Assembly: GCA_904502055.1 (NCBI GenBank)
Contig: CAJGDZ010000007.1
Coordinates: 1 to 25,889, forward strand
Reading direction: 5' to 3'
Source: an uncultured Clostridia bacterium
GTDB taxonomy: Bacteria > Bacillota > Clostridia > Oscillospirales > CAG-272
DNA length: 25,889 nt
The notes beneath the pieces are model-generated. The model was not told where the DNA came from. It did no database searches and worked only from the letters and a program-made list of their open reading frames with translations. Each line of letters begins with the position of its first letter. Position 1 is the stretch's first letter. Position numbers and translations under genes: made by a program. Shown here piece by piece: positions 1-6,505 of the stretch.

Positions 1-2
1 AA

Positions 3-1166
3 TTTGCTAAGACCATATTTGACGATTCCAAGATAGAGTCGCACTCGGCACTCACCCCCACGTATAAGATTCCCGATCAGGGAAAGTTGAGCGAGAAGGA
101 AATGCAGGTCTATTCTACGGTGTTCCGCCGATTCATCGCGGTTTTTTGCGCCGAGGACTGCGTGGTGGAGAAATCCGAGATCACCATTGCGGTGGGAGAG
201 CTTGAGGAGTTTCTTCTGAAGGGAACGGTGATCGTGGAGCCGGGCTGGACTCGGTTTGACGACAATGCGCAAAAGGACAAGATCCTGCCCAAACTTAACA
301 AAGGCGATACCGTCAATATCGACTTTAAGCCGGTGGAAAAGGAAACCACACCGCCCAAGCATTACACCATCGAAACGCTCAACAATTACCTGAAAAACCC
401 CTTCCGCGAGGAAAAAAAGAAGGCCGAGGAACGGGGCGCAGACGAGAATGCCGAGGCGGATGACACCGAGGACTACAAGGCCATATTCGAGGGCCTTGAG
501 CTTGGTACCGAGGCCACGCGTACCGGCATCATTGACAACGCCCGAAAGAGCGAGTACATTGAACTGAAAAAGGACGTGTATACCATTCTTCCGCGCGGCG
601 AGTTTCTCATTGAATCACTCTCACGCCTGAAGATCAATATGGACAAGTATAAGACCTCGGAGCTGGGTCAGGCACTCAAAAAGGTTTACCGCGGAGCCAT
701 CACGGTTGAGGATAGCGTGCAGCTGGCACAGGCCGAGATTCAAACGGTTTTTGATAAAAAGAGTGTATCGGTTGAGACAGATGATGATACAGGGTGCTTT
801 GGAGACCTTATCGGAAAATGTCCGCTTTGCGGAAAGGACGTCGTGCGCGGCCGCTTTTCCTATGGCTGTCGTGGCTATAAGGAGGGGTGCGACTTCAAGG
901 TCAACCTCTACATTTGTGAACGCGCGGTCTCGGTTGCCAATATGAGGTTGCTTTTGGAAAAGGGAAGCACCGATAAGATCGTGGGCTTCCGCTCCAAGCG
1001 GACAGGCAAGATCTTTGACGCAAAGCTGAGGCTGGAGGACGGCAAGGCGAATTTTGTATTTGAGGATTCGCCCGACCGCGGACAAGTCCGCGGCGGCGCC
1101 CCCTTCGGCTATATGGAAGCACCGCCTGAAATGGCACCGCTTCCCGAAGATCCGCCACCCATGTAA
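3..1166 (+). CDS. topB: DNA topoisomerase IA (TopB/Topo III type), C-terminal part
   Basis: This frame is open from the first bases, so the gene starts before the window and the catalytic tyrosine region is not visible. What remains is the distal half of a type IA topoisomerase, which cuts and passes single DNA strands. The segment HSALTPT near the left edge matches the region after the active-site tyrosine in TopB proteins, and GTEATRTGII is the conserved helix of the DNA gate. It is followed by a cysteine ribbon (CPLCG then two further Cys around 835-890) and a C-terminal repeat (GFRSKRTGKIFDAKL) like those in TopB proteins of Firmicutes chromosomes and conjugative elements. The gene ends in a Pro-rich tail and a strong terminator. 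The class call is firm; whether it is chromosomal or element-borne is open. Confidence 0.88.
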   Translation, partial: FAKTIFDDSKIESHSALTPTYKIPDQGKLSEKEMQVYSTVFRRFIAVFCAEDCVVEKSEITIAVGELEEFLLKGTVIVEPGWTRFDDNAQKDKILPKLNKGDTVNIDFKPVEKETTPPKHYTIETLNNYLKNPFREEKKKAEERGADENAEADDTEDYKAIFEGLELGTEATRTGIIDNARKSEYIELKKDVYTILPRGEFLIESLSRLKINMDKYKTSELGQALKKVYRGAITVEDSVQLAQAEIQTVFDKKSVSVETDDDTGCFGDLIGKCPLCGKDVVRGRFSYGCRGYKEGCDFKVNLYICERAVSVANMRLLLEKGSTDKIVGFRSKRTGKIFDAKLRLEDGKANFVFEDSPDRGQVRGGAPFGYMEAPPEMAPLPEDPPPM

Positions 1167-1170
1167 AAAC

Positions 1171-1198
1171 AAAAGGACGAGAATTCTCGTCCTTTTTG
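1171..1198. terminator. Bidirectional intrinsic terminator
   Basis: A perfect palindrome at 1171-1196 (AAAAGGACGAGAATTC and its mirror) begins 4 bases after the topB stop. It is followed by a T-rich tract on the plus strand and preceded by A residues that give a U tract on the minus strand. It would end topB and anything arriving on the minus strand. Confidence 0.9.
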
Positions 1199-1869
1199 AT
1201 TTTTTGTGTCATTCTCAAGCCCTGCCTTTGCGCTCTGATAGGTATCGTAGATCTCAAAGAAGATGTCCGCGGGGTTGCTTGCCGTGATGGTAATGCCTTG
1301 CTCGATCAGCTCATTCTTGATGGAATCGGGTGCTACGCCGACCTCGCCCTCTCGCTTGCCCCATACAAGGTGGATCGCGTTGTTCTTGCCGAATCGGTTT
1401 CGGATCTCACCCTTGATGCCGTCAAGATCCAGCTTGTGCATGTAGTCCCTAAGGATCGCCACCGTCCGGGCATTCTCCTGCGCCATCGGATCCTCACCGA
1501 AGGCCTCCACCACCGCGTTATCCAGCACAAAATCCGCCACGTCGAGAGCTGCACGCTTGCGCTCCTCGCCTTCCTCGGCGGTATTCAGCGCCTTCCAAAG
1601 AATGTCGGTGGCCTCCTTTTTAGATCTGCCCCTCAGCTTGGCGTAGGCATCGGTAAATTCCAGATGCCCCTTCACCGCCTCCTCAAGCGTAGCCGAGGCG
1701 TCTGCCCTACGGTAGGCTTTCTTGGATTTCCGCTCGTCCGAAACTTTTTCCGGATTTTCTGTTGACTTTTCAGAGTTTTGTGGTATACTTTTTATAGAAA
1801 CAGTGTCTGTTGGCGACAAGGTCTCTTTTGCATAAAAAGAGTGCCCCGCCCTGTCAGCACTGTTTCTTT

Positions 1870-2073
1870 CTACATGGTCGACTCTATAATCTCCCCCACT
1901 TTGTCCAGGACGTCTTGCTTCGTCGCCTCTGGGTGTTTCTTTAAATAGGCGATCAGTTGGCGTTTTTCCTCCTCTGTTTCCAACGAGAAAAATATTGCCA
2001 CCCTTGTCTCCTTTGGTATCGGAAAGAGGGTCAGCCCATAAATCAGCAATTTCTGCGTCAGTGTCAATGCCAT
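1870..2073 (-). CDS. Small protein of unknown function, nested in the broken fragment
   Basis: A 67-residue ORF lies in a different frame from the long broken frame that overlaps it. It has an ATG at 2073 and a plausible ribosome binding site (AAGAAGGG, 9 bases upstream). The protein has a short hydrophobic start (LIYGLTLFPIP), then FFSLETEEEKRQLIAYL, then KKHPEATKQDVLDKVGEI, a pattern of two short amphipathic helices separated by HPEAT. By my count about 60% of its codons end in G or C, against roughly 30% for the competing frame, so it fits the codon habit of the window better. I do not recognise a named family. Its neighbours are all remnants, so it may be a surviving element gene or also decayed. 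Confidence 0.4.
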   Translation of the reverse strand: MALTLTQKLLIYGLTLFPIPKETRVAIFFSLETEEEKRQLIAYLKKHPEATKQDVLDKVGEIIESTM

Positions 2074-2455
2074 TTTTATAATCCCTTCTTTCAACTTTCA
2101 AATAGCTGTCTCTCACATCAACGCGAAGCATGTGCCCTCGCATGTAGCCATCAGCTTTGAATGTGTAAATCTGAATTTTACCCGCTCGAATAGTGCCGTA
2201 AACAGCAATTACCCTCTTTTTGCCGTCTTTTATGCCTTGGGTTTTATCAGCAAGTATGCGAGAAAAAAGCGCTTCCACGCGCCGTCATTCCGCGCGCCCA
2301 TGCGCTCCACGAAATAGGAATTTCCCAGCAGATCTCCAACCATATTGGCCACAAGCTCGGTGCTCACCACATACTCGTTCTGCACCTTGCTTTGCTTTTT
2401 ATCGGTGTAGAGTTTCGAGAGCCCCGCGCGCCGTGCCCGGTAGTCGCCCTAAGAA

Positions 2456-2490
2456 GAAAACCCTTGAAGCCTAAAAATTTCAAGGGTTTT
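2456..2490 (-). terminator. Terminator of the tRNA-Gly gene
   Basis: An inverted repeat, AAAACCCTTGAA against TTCAAGGGTTTT, sits just beyond the CCA end of the tRNA on the minus strand, and its 3' arm ends in a T run. It is the natural end of the short tRNA transcript. Confidence 0.75.
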
Positions 2491-2497
2491 CAAAATA

Positions 2498-2571
2498 TGG
2501 AGCGGATGACGGGAATCGAACCCGCGGCACCAGCTTGGGAAGCTGAGGTTTTACCATTAGACTACATCCGC
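2498..2571 (-). tRNA. tRNA-Gly (anticodon CCC), CCA encoded
   Basis: The 74-base minus-strand sequence folds as a complete cloverleaf. The acceptor stem is GCGGATG paired with CATCCGC, followed by T and an encoded CCA. The anticodon loop is TTCCCAA, with anticodon CCC at 2537-2539. The T loop is TTCGATT closed by GCGGG/CCCGT. It reads GGG codons. A consensus promoter lies 8 bases upstream and a terminator follows. Its 3' end faces the mobile-element debris at 1109-2448, and tRNA 3' ends are common integration sites. Confidence 0.97.
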
Positions 2572-2579
2572 GTACTCTT

Positions 2580-2608
2580 ATTATACTCGCCTTTTGCCAT
2601 TTTGTCAA
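2580..2608 (-). promoter_or_regulatory. Sigma-A promoter of tRNA-Gly
   Basis: On the minus strand, TTGACA (2603-2608), a 17-base spacer and TATAAT (2580-2585) match the consensus perfectly. The -10 box lies 8 bases before the tRNA 5' end. Confidence 0.9.
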
Positions 2609-2633
2609 TGGGTGACTTTTGTCGAAAGCAGAA

Positions 2634-2660
2634 AAAAGGGCTGTTTTTTAACAGCCCTTT
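2634..2660 (-). terminator. Terminator of the 2664-3215 gene
   Basis: On the minus strand an AAGGGCTGTT/AACAGCCCTT hairpin is followed by a run of six T, starting a few bases after the stop codon. Confidence 0.85.
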
Positions 2661-2663
2661 GGT

Positions 2664-3215
2664 TTAATACCGTACCTTGGTCACCACGGTGACGGGATTA
2701 TACATTTTGCATCGCTCCAGCGCCTTTTCGGTGGCCTCAAAAAAGAAAACACATTTTTTGCCCTCGTCATTTTCAAAGGCAATGTAATACTTGTCGGCCG
2801 CGTTTTTTGAGGAAAGCGCGCTATAGGTGATCTCGGGGGCGAAGATCTCAAGGCGCTCATCGTGCTCACGGAAGCCAACGGGTGCGATGTGCTTGGCCGC
2901 CTTCAGCGTGATCTCGCACTGTGTCTTGTGTGTGCGCGTGCCGTAATGCTTGACAAAGGTCAGCTTACCCGATTGGATGGTGTACTGATAGGAGACCTTA
3001 ACGTACCGCCAGGTCAAAAAGATGATGACCCAGAGCGACAGGGGAATGAACGCCAGAAGCGGCGCGATGATGGCCGCCGAGCCGTTGCCTACCACAAAGA
3101 TGAGCGTGGCGGGATACAGAATGTATAGAAGCAGAAGGGCAATGCGCCCAAGACGGAATTTTCCCTCTGCCTTTTGTTCCACGGTATATTCGTACGGGGT
3201 GGTGATGTCGATCAT
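2664..3215 (-). CDS. Small membrane protein of unknown function (183 aa)
   Basis: The protein has two adjacent hydrophobic segments near residues 24-42 (IALLLLYILYPATLIFVVG) and 48-68 (IIAPLLAFIPLSLWVIIFLTW). A soluble C-terminal part of about 110 residues, rich in beta-type sequence (YQYTIQSGKLTFVKHYG), follows. The layout of two membrane helices then a beta-rich domain recalls PH-like membrane proteins, but I do not recognise the family with certainty. The start is set by AGGAGA, 5-6 bases before the ATG at 3215. It has its own promoter and terminator, so it is a single-gene unit. Function unknown. Confidence 0.8.
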   Translation of the reverse strand: MIDITTPYEYTVEQKAEGKFRLGRIALLLLYILYPATLIFVVGNGSAAIIAPLLAFIPLSLWVIIFLTWRYVKVSYQYTIQSGKLTFVKHYGTRTHKTQCEITLKAAKHIAPVGFREHDERLEIFAPEITYSALSSKNAADKYYIAFENDEGKKCVFFFEATEKALERCKMYNPVTVVTKVRY

Positions 3216-3245
3216 AATTTTCTCCTATGCACAGCTTGTCGAATC

Positions 3246-3274
3246 ATTTTAACACATTTTTTGCCGAATTGCAA
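3246..3274 (-). promoter_or_regulatory. Promoter of the small membrane protein gene
   Basis: On the minus strand, TTGCAA (3269-3274), a 17-base spacer and TAAAAT (3246-3251) lie about 30 bases before the start codon. Confidence 0.65.
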
Positions 3275-3309
3275 GACGTTTTTGATTTTGGAAAATTTTG
3301 CGGAAGGTC

Positions 3310-3338
3310 TTGACATTTGGGTGATGTCATATTAAAAT
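3310..3338 (+). promoter_or_regulatory. Orphan consensus promoter with an operator-like inverted repeat
   Basis: TTGACA (3310-3315), a 17-base spacer and TAAAAT (3333-3338) form a near-perfect sigma-A promoter on the plus strand. No plus-strand gene follows; transcription would run antisense into radA. The inverted repeat TGACAT (3311-3316) and ATGTCA (3324-3329), 7 bases apart, lies across the -35 box and spacer and could be an operator. Confidence 0.6.
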
Positions 3339-3340
3339 AG

Positions 3341-3395
3341 TATTCGCGAAATTGAGCAAGGCTCATATATCTGCGAAGCGCGAATATATGAGCCT
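3341..3395. other. Stem-loop with an alternative pairing, just past radA
   Basis: AGGCTCATATAT (3359-3370) pairs perfectly with ATATATGAGCCT (3384-3395) around a 13-base loop. TATTCGCG (3341-3348) can instead pair with CGCGAATA (3379-3386), and the two foldings exclude each other. It begins 5 bases after the radA stop on the minus strand, where a terminator is expected, but neither strand has a proper T run after it. It also lies in the first 50 bases of any transcript from the promoter at 3310. Confidence 0.55.
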
Positions 3396-3399
3396 ATTC

Positions 3400-4797
3400 T
3401 TAGATGTTCGGTTCGGAATTGGGGATTTTTTTCAACACGTTGATGGCATCGAAAATGCTGTGGATGGGGATGAGCTCAATGCCGAAATCTCCCTTCAGCC
3501 TTTCGTAGCTTCGATGGGGAATGATCGCGCGTGTGAAGCCAAGGCGTGCCGCCTCCTTAAGACGCTGCTCGAGTCCCGAGACCGCACGGCATTCGCCCGC
3601 CAGACCCAGCTCGCCGATGGCGATGAGATCGTCGGGAACGGCGCGGTCGGTGATCGAAGAGATCAGTGCAAGAGCCACGGCCAGGTCCACCGCCGGCTCG
3701 TCCAGCCGCAATCCGCCGATGACGTTCAAAAACGCATCGTGCGAGGAGAACTGAAGCCCGAGGCGCTTTTCAAGCACCGCGGTAATCAGACACATTGTGT
3801 TGTAGTCAATGCCGCTGGCCGTTCGGCGCGGCGAGGCAAGCACCGATTTGGTAACGAGGGCCTGGATCTCGGCGATGATGGGACGCGTGCCCTCCACGGT
3901 GCAGACCGCACACGTGCCCGACATATTTTTCGGGCGACCCGAGAGAAGCATCTCGGACGGATTTTCAACCTGCGAAAGTCCCATATCGGTCATTTCGAAA
4001 ACGCCGATCTCGTTGGTGGGGCCGTAGCGGTTTTTGATGGCACGGATGATGCGGTAGGTGTGTTGCTTTTCACCCTCGAAATAGAGGACGGCATCCACCA
4101 TATGCTCCAGCACCTTCGGACCCGCAATGCTGCCTTCCTTGTTGACGTGGCCGACCAGAATGACCGAGATGCCGTCGCCCTTTGCCTTTTCAATGAAGGA
4201 GAGCGTGCATTCCTTGACCTGCGTAATGCTGCCGGGTGCCGAGGCAATGCGCTCGTTAAACACAGTCTGGATGGAGTCCACAATGAGGATGTCCGGCTTT
4301 ATTTTTTCGGCCTGCGTGAGGATGTTGTTTATGTTGGTTTCGGCAAGGATAAAGAGGTTGTCCCCTTTAACACCGAGACGCTTTGCGCGGAGCTTGAGCT
4401 GGCCGTACGACTCCTCGCCCGAAATATACAGAACCTTTCGGTTTTGACCGAGAATGTCTGAGATCTGCATAAGAAGTGTGGATTTTCCAATGCCGGGCTC
4501 GCCCGACAGAAGAACCACGGAGCTATTGACAAGGCCGCCGCCAAGCACGCGGTCAAGCTCGCCAAGACCCGTAGCGGATCGCATAAAATCGGGCAGCTCC
4601 AGATCCTTGTAGGCAATCGCCTCGCCGGAGATGCCGCTGACGGCGCTGACGCGCTTAACGCCCCCGACCGTGCCTCCGAGAGGCTCGGCGATCTCCTCGG
4701 TAAAGCTGTTCCACTCGCCGCAGGAGGGGCATTTTCCCAGCCATTTGGGACTTCTGTACCCACAATCACAGATATAAGACGTTTTGATTCCTTTCAT
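3400..4797 (-). CDS. radA: DNA repair protein RadA
   Basis: RadA is a cytoplasmic RecA-like ATPase with a Lon-like C-terminal domain. It helps branch migration and processing of recombination intermediates. The 465-residue protein has the N-terminal zinc site (Cys10, Cys12, Cys23, Cys26), Walker A GEPGIGKST at 99-107, and the RadA-specific KNRYG motif at 255-259 (usually KNRFG). The C-terminal region around VIGGLRLDEPAVDLAVALAL matches the Lon-protease-like domain. An upstream extension to 4875 is possible but has no ribosome binding site. The ATG at 4797 has AGGAAA 6 bases ahead, and the protein then begins MKGIKTSYICDCG as expected for the family. It is divergent from radC. Confidence 0.96.
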   Translation of the reverse strand: MKGIKTSYICDCGYRSPKWLGKCPSCGEWNSFTEEIAEPLGGTVGGVKRVSAVSGISGEAIAYKDLELPDFMRSATGLGELDRVLGGGLVNSSVVLLSGEPGIGKSTLLMQISDILGQNRKVLYISGEESYGQLKLRAKRLGVKGDNLFILAETNINNILTQAEKIKPDILIVDSIQTVFNERIASAPGSITQVKECTLSFIEKAKGDGISVILVGHVNKEGSIAGPKVLEHMVDAVLYFEGEKQHTYRIIRAIKNRYGPTNEIGVFEMTDMGLSQVENPSEMLLSGRPKNMSGTCAVCTVEGTRPIIAEIQALVTKSVLASPRRTASGIDYNTMCLITAVLEKRLGLQFSSHDAFLNVIGGLRLDEPAVDLAVALALISSITDRAVPDDLIAIGELGLAGECRAVSGLEQRLKEAARLGFTRAIIPHRSYERLKGDFGIELIPIHSIFDAINVLKKIPNSEPNI

Positions 4798-4830
4798 CTG
4801 CGGTTTCCTTTCTTGTTGATATACGAGAAT

Positions 4831-4860
4831 ATTATACATCACAGAAAGGGGATTCGTCAA
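4831..4860 (-). promoter_or_regulatory. Promoter of radA
   Basis: On the minus strand, TTGACG (4855-4860), an 18-base spacer and TATAAT (4831-4836) lie 34 bases before the radA start. Confidence 0.8.
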
Positions 4861-4909
4861 GACAAAAAACGACAAAGACTTTTGAATTTTTGAAATGAGG
4901 TGTTTTAGG

Positions 4910-5641
4910 ATGCACGAGGGACACAGACAAAGAATGCGAGAGAAGTTTCATAAGCAGGGCGGTGACGCGTTTTTGCCGCACGAGCTTTTGGAGATGATCC
5001 TGTTTTATGCCATTCCCAGGTGCAATACCAACGAGATCGCGCACGCATTGATCGACCGTTTCGGCTCCTTCCGCGGTGTTTTGGAGGCAGATGTCTCGGA
5101 ATTGACGGAGGTCAAGGGCATCGGTGAAAACGCCGCCACCCTGATCAAGCTCTTTCCCGTAGCGCTTCGTTTGTATTTTCAGGAGCCGCAAAGCAAGATA
5201 CAGCGTTTTGATAAGCTCTCGGTGGCGCGGGAGTTTGGTGTGGCGCAGTTTGTGGGAAATACAAACGAGGATCTGTACGCGCTTCTTTTGGATAATCAGC
5301 TCCGAAAAATCGATTGCATTCATCTTAGCCGAGGCGCGATCAATCACGTTGCCTTTGATCTTACCGAGCTATACCGTCAATGTCTTACCCGTAGGGTGTC
5401 CGCCGTCATCCTGTACCATAACCATCCGCACGGACTTTCTGTGCCCTCGCTTGAGGACGTGGAGATCACCTATCAGATCCAGGGCAAGCTTTCCGATGTC
5501 AACATTTGCCTTCTGGAGCATTTCGTGGTCTCGGATTTTTCCTGCATGCCCATTCTTTGTACGCAGAGCGGCGTTGTTACGCCGGCGATCCCGCGTGGTG
5601 GGATCGACCGCAAGGCTCTTGATCACTTTTATTGCCACTGA
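4910..5641 (+). CDS. radC: RadC family JAB-domain protein
   Basis: The 243-residue protein starts with a helical region and a helix-hairpin-helix (EVKGIGENAATLI, about residues 67-79), followed by a RadC/JAB domain. The metal-binding JAMM signature is complete: His170, His172, Ser180 and Asp183 in HNHPHGLSVPSLED. RadC proteins are linked to DNA repair by name, but their biochemical role is not established; the motif predicts a metallo-isopeptidase or related hydrolase fold. I prefer the ATG at 4910, with GAGGTG 7 bases upstream, over the ATG at 4895, which lies at that ribosome binding site. Its 3' end overlaps the cwlD 3' end by 13 bases. Only a weak promoter candidate (TTCTTG/TATACA, 4810-4838) is visible. 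Confidence 0.92.
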   Translation: MHEGHRQRMREKFHKQGGDAFLPHELLEMILFYAIPRCNTNEIAHALIDRFGSFRGVLEADVSELTEVKGIGENAATLIKLFPVALRLYFQEPQSKIQRFDKLSVAREFGVAQFVGNTNEDLYALLLDNQLRKIDCIHLSRGAINHVAFDLTELYRQCLTRRVSAVILYHNHPHGLSVPSLEDVEITYQIQGKLSDVNICLLEHFVVSDFSCMPILCTQSGVVTPAIPRGGIDRKALDHFYCH

Positions 5642-6360
5642 GCATTGTCCATGGTGTTCAGGATGCTGAGAGCGATAATAAGGGAGAGCTGCTTTTGGTA
5701 GTTTTCGTCCGCCAATCGCCTTGCCTCTGCATCGTTGGATAAAAAACCGCATTCGATCAGAATGGCCGGCTTCTCATTTCTATCCAGAAGATAGATGGAG
5801 GAGTCGGCTTTTTTGATCCTTCGCGTGTTTTCGGGATCCAGCGCCTCCTTCACCTTGTTTTGCACCGCAAGGGCAAGGGCTTGCGATAGGGGATGATGCG
5901 CGGAATAGTACACCTGGAGCCCGTGATATTGTTTTTGCGGAAAGGCGTTCATGTGGATGCTTACAAAGACTGAGTTTTCGGTTTCCCGCGCAATCTTCAG
6001 ACGGGCAGCAAGATCCAAAAGCTTTTTTCTTCCCTTAAAGTCCACGTTGCGGTCATAGAGCAAGACGTCCTCGGTTCGTGTATAGACGACCGAAACGCCG
6101 TGCTGCTCAAGGTAGGTGCCTATGGTTTTGGCGATACTCAGATTGAGATCCTTTTCCCGGATCCCGTCGGCCGAGGAGGCACCGCCGTCCTCACCGCCGT
6201 GTCCGGCATCCAGAACGACCGTATAGGCGCGATTGCCGCTCGCGCCTTTTGCTTTTTCAAGGGGCAGGTGATTTCCGAGCAGACAGATGAGCAACAATAA
6301 GAGCGTGAAGATCCCGGAGATCAGTAAAAAACCGAGGGCATTGTGTGACCTTGACTTCAT
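5629..6360 (-). CDS. cwlD: N-acetylmuramoyl-L-alanine amidase, CwlD-like
   Basis: This is an amidase_3 zinc hydrolase that cuts the bond between N-acetylmuramic acid and L-alanine in peptidoglycan. An N-terminal membrane anchor (residues 9-29, rich in Leu/Ile) exports a catalytic domain of about 200 residues. The zinc and catalytic residues are in place: His54 (DAGHGGEDGG), Glu69 (REKDLNL), His136 (SIHMNAF) and Glu203 (IECGFLSN). The size (243 aa), single anchor and lack of binding repeats match CwlD, which in spore formers starts muramic-lactam formation in the spore cortex. The start at 6360 has GGGAGG 7 bases upstream; a longer frame to 6402 has none. A vegetative amidase cannot be excluded. 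Confidence 0.9.
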   Translation of the reverse strand: MKSRSHNALGFLLISGIFTLLLLLICLLGNHLPLEKAKGASGNRAYTVVLDAGHGGEDGGASSADGIREKDLNLSIAKTIGTYLEQHGVSVVYTRTEDVLLYDRNVDFKGRKKLLDLAARLKIARETENSVFVSIHMNAFPQKQYHGLQVYYSAHHPLSQALALAVQNKVKEALDPENTRRIKKADSSIYLLDRNEKPAILIECGFLSNDAEARRLADENYQKQLSLIIALSILNTMDNAQWQ

Positions 6361-6434
6361 AGGTGTTCCTCCCGTGGGCGTGTTGTGGTTTATCATATGC
6401 AAAGGGACGTGCCGGGAATGACAAGCGGTTGAAA

Positions 6435-6462
6435 TTTATAGGGAACTTATTGACTTTCACAA
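6435..6462 (-). promoter_or_regulatory. Possible promoter of cwlD
   Basis: On the minus strand, TTGTGA (6457-6462), a 16-base spacer and TATAAA (6435-6440) lie about 75 bases before the cwlD start. It overlaps the divergent promoter at 6450-6478, so the two could compete. Confidence 0.4.
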
Positions 6463-6478
6463 AAAATAGAGTTATAAT
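6450..6478 (+). promoter_or_regulatory. Promoter of the envelope operon
   Basis: TTGACT (6450-6455), a 17-base spacer and TATAAT (6473-6478) lie 27 bases before the start codon at 6506. This is a strong sigma-A promoter for the following three-gene operon. Confidence 0.88.
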
Positions 6479-6505
6479 AAATAGAATATAACTGTGGGGG
6501 TTTTT

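Larger units (their letters stand above)
1109..2448 (-). pseudogene. Broken fragment of a phage/ICE-type large polyvalent protein
   Basis: On the minus strand a frame opens at 2448, directly after a stop codon (2449-2451) and with no start codon. It encodes a segment containing STELVANMVGDLLG and RMGARNDGAWKRFF, which resembles the repeated helical region of the giant polyvalent proteins of Clostridia phages and conjugative elements. At a run of six A (2263-2268, plus strand) the frame breaks; one extra base would join it to the long frame that runs from a GTG at 2278. That frame continues through a low-GC linker into a helical region (RRADASATLEEAVKGHLEF, then ALDVADFVLDNAVVEAFGE). It then passes, without a stop of its own, through the topB terminator and ends at 1109 inside topB. 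The piece is therefore truncated at both ends and frameshifted. The family call rests on resemblance and is moderate; the breakage is seen directly. Confidence 0.6.

Noticed and set aside
2220..2667. Plus-strand frames over the tRNA and the broken fragment
   Set aside because: They cross the tRNA gene and its terminator, have no ribosome binding site and resemble nothing known.
3352..4461. A 369-codon plus-strand frame antisense to radA, starting 14 bases after the -10 box of the promoter at 3310
   Set aside because: It has no ribosome binding site, its translation looks like an antisense shadow of the well-supported radA, and similar antisense frames occur across many genes here. The promoter itself is kept as a finding.
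6361..6420. A CATATGAT box upstream of cwlD resembling a sporulation sigma-E -10 element
   Set aside because: No matching -35 element was found at the right distance, so a sporulation promoter cannot be claimed.
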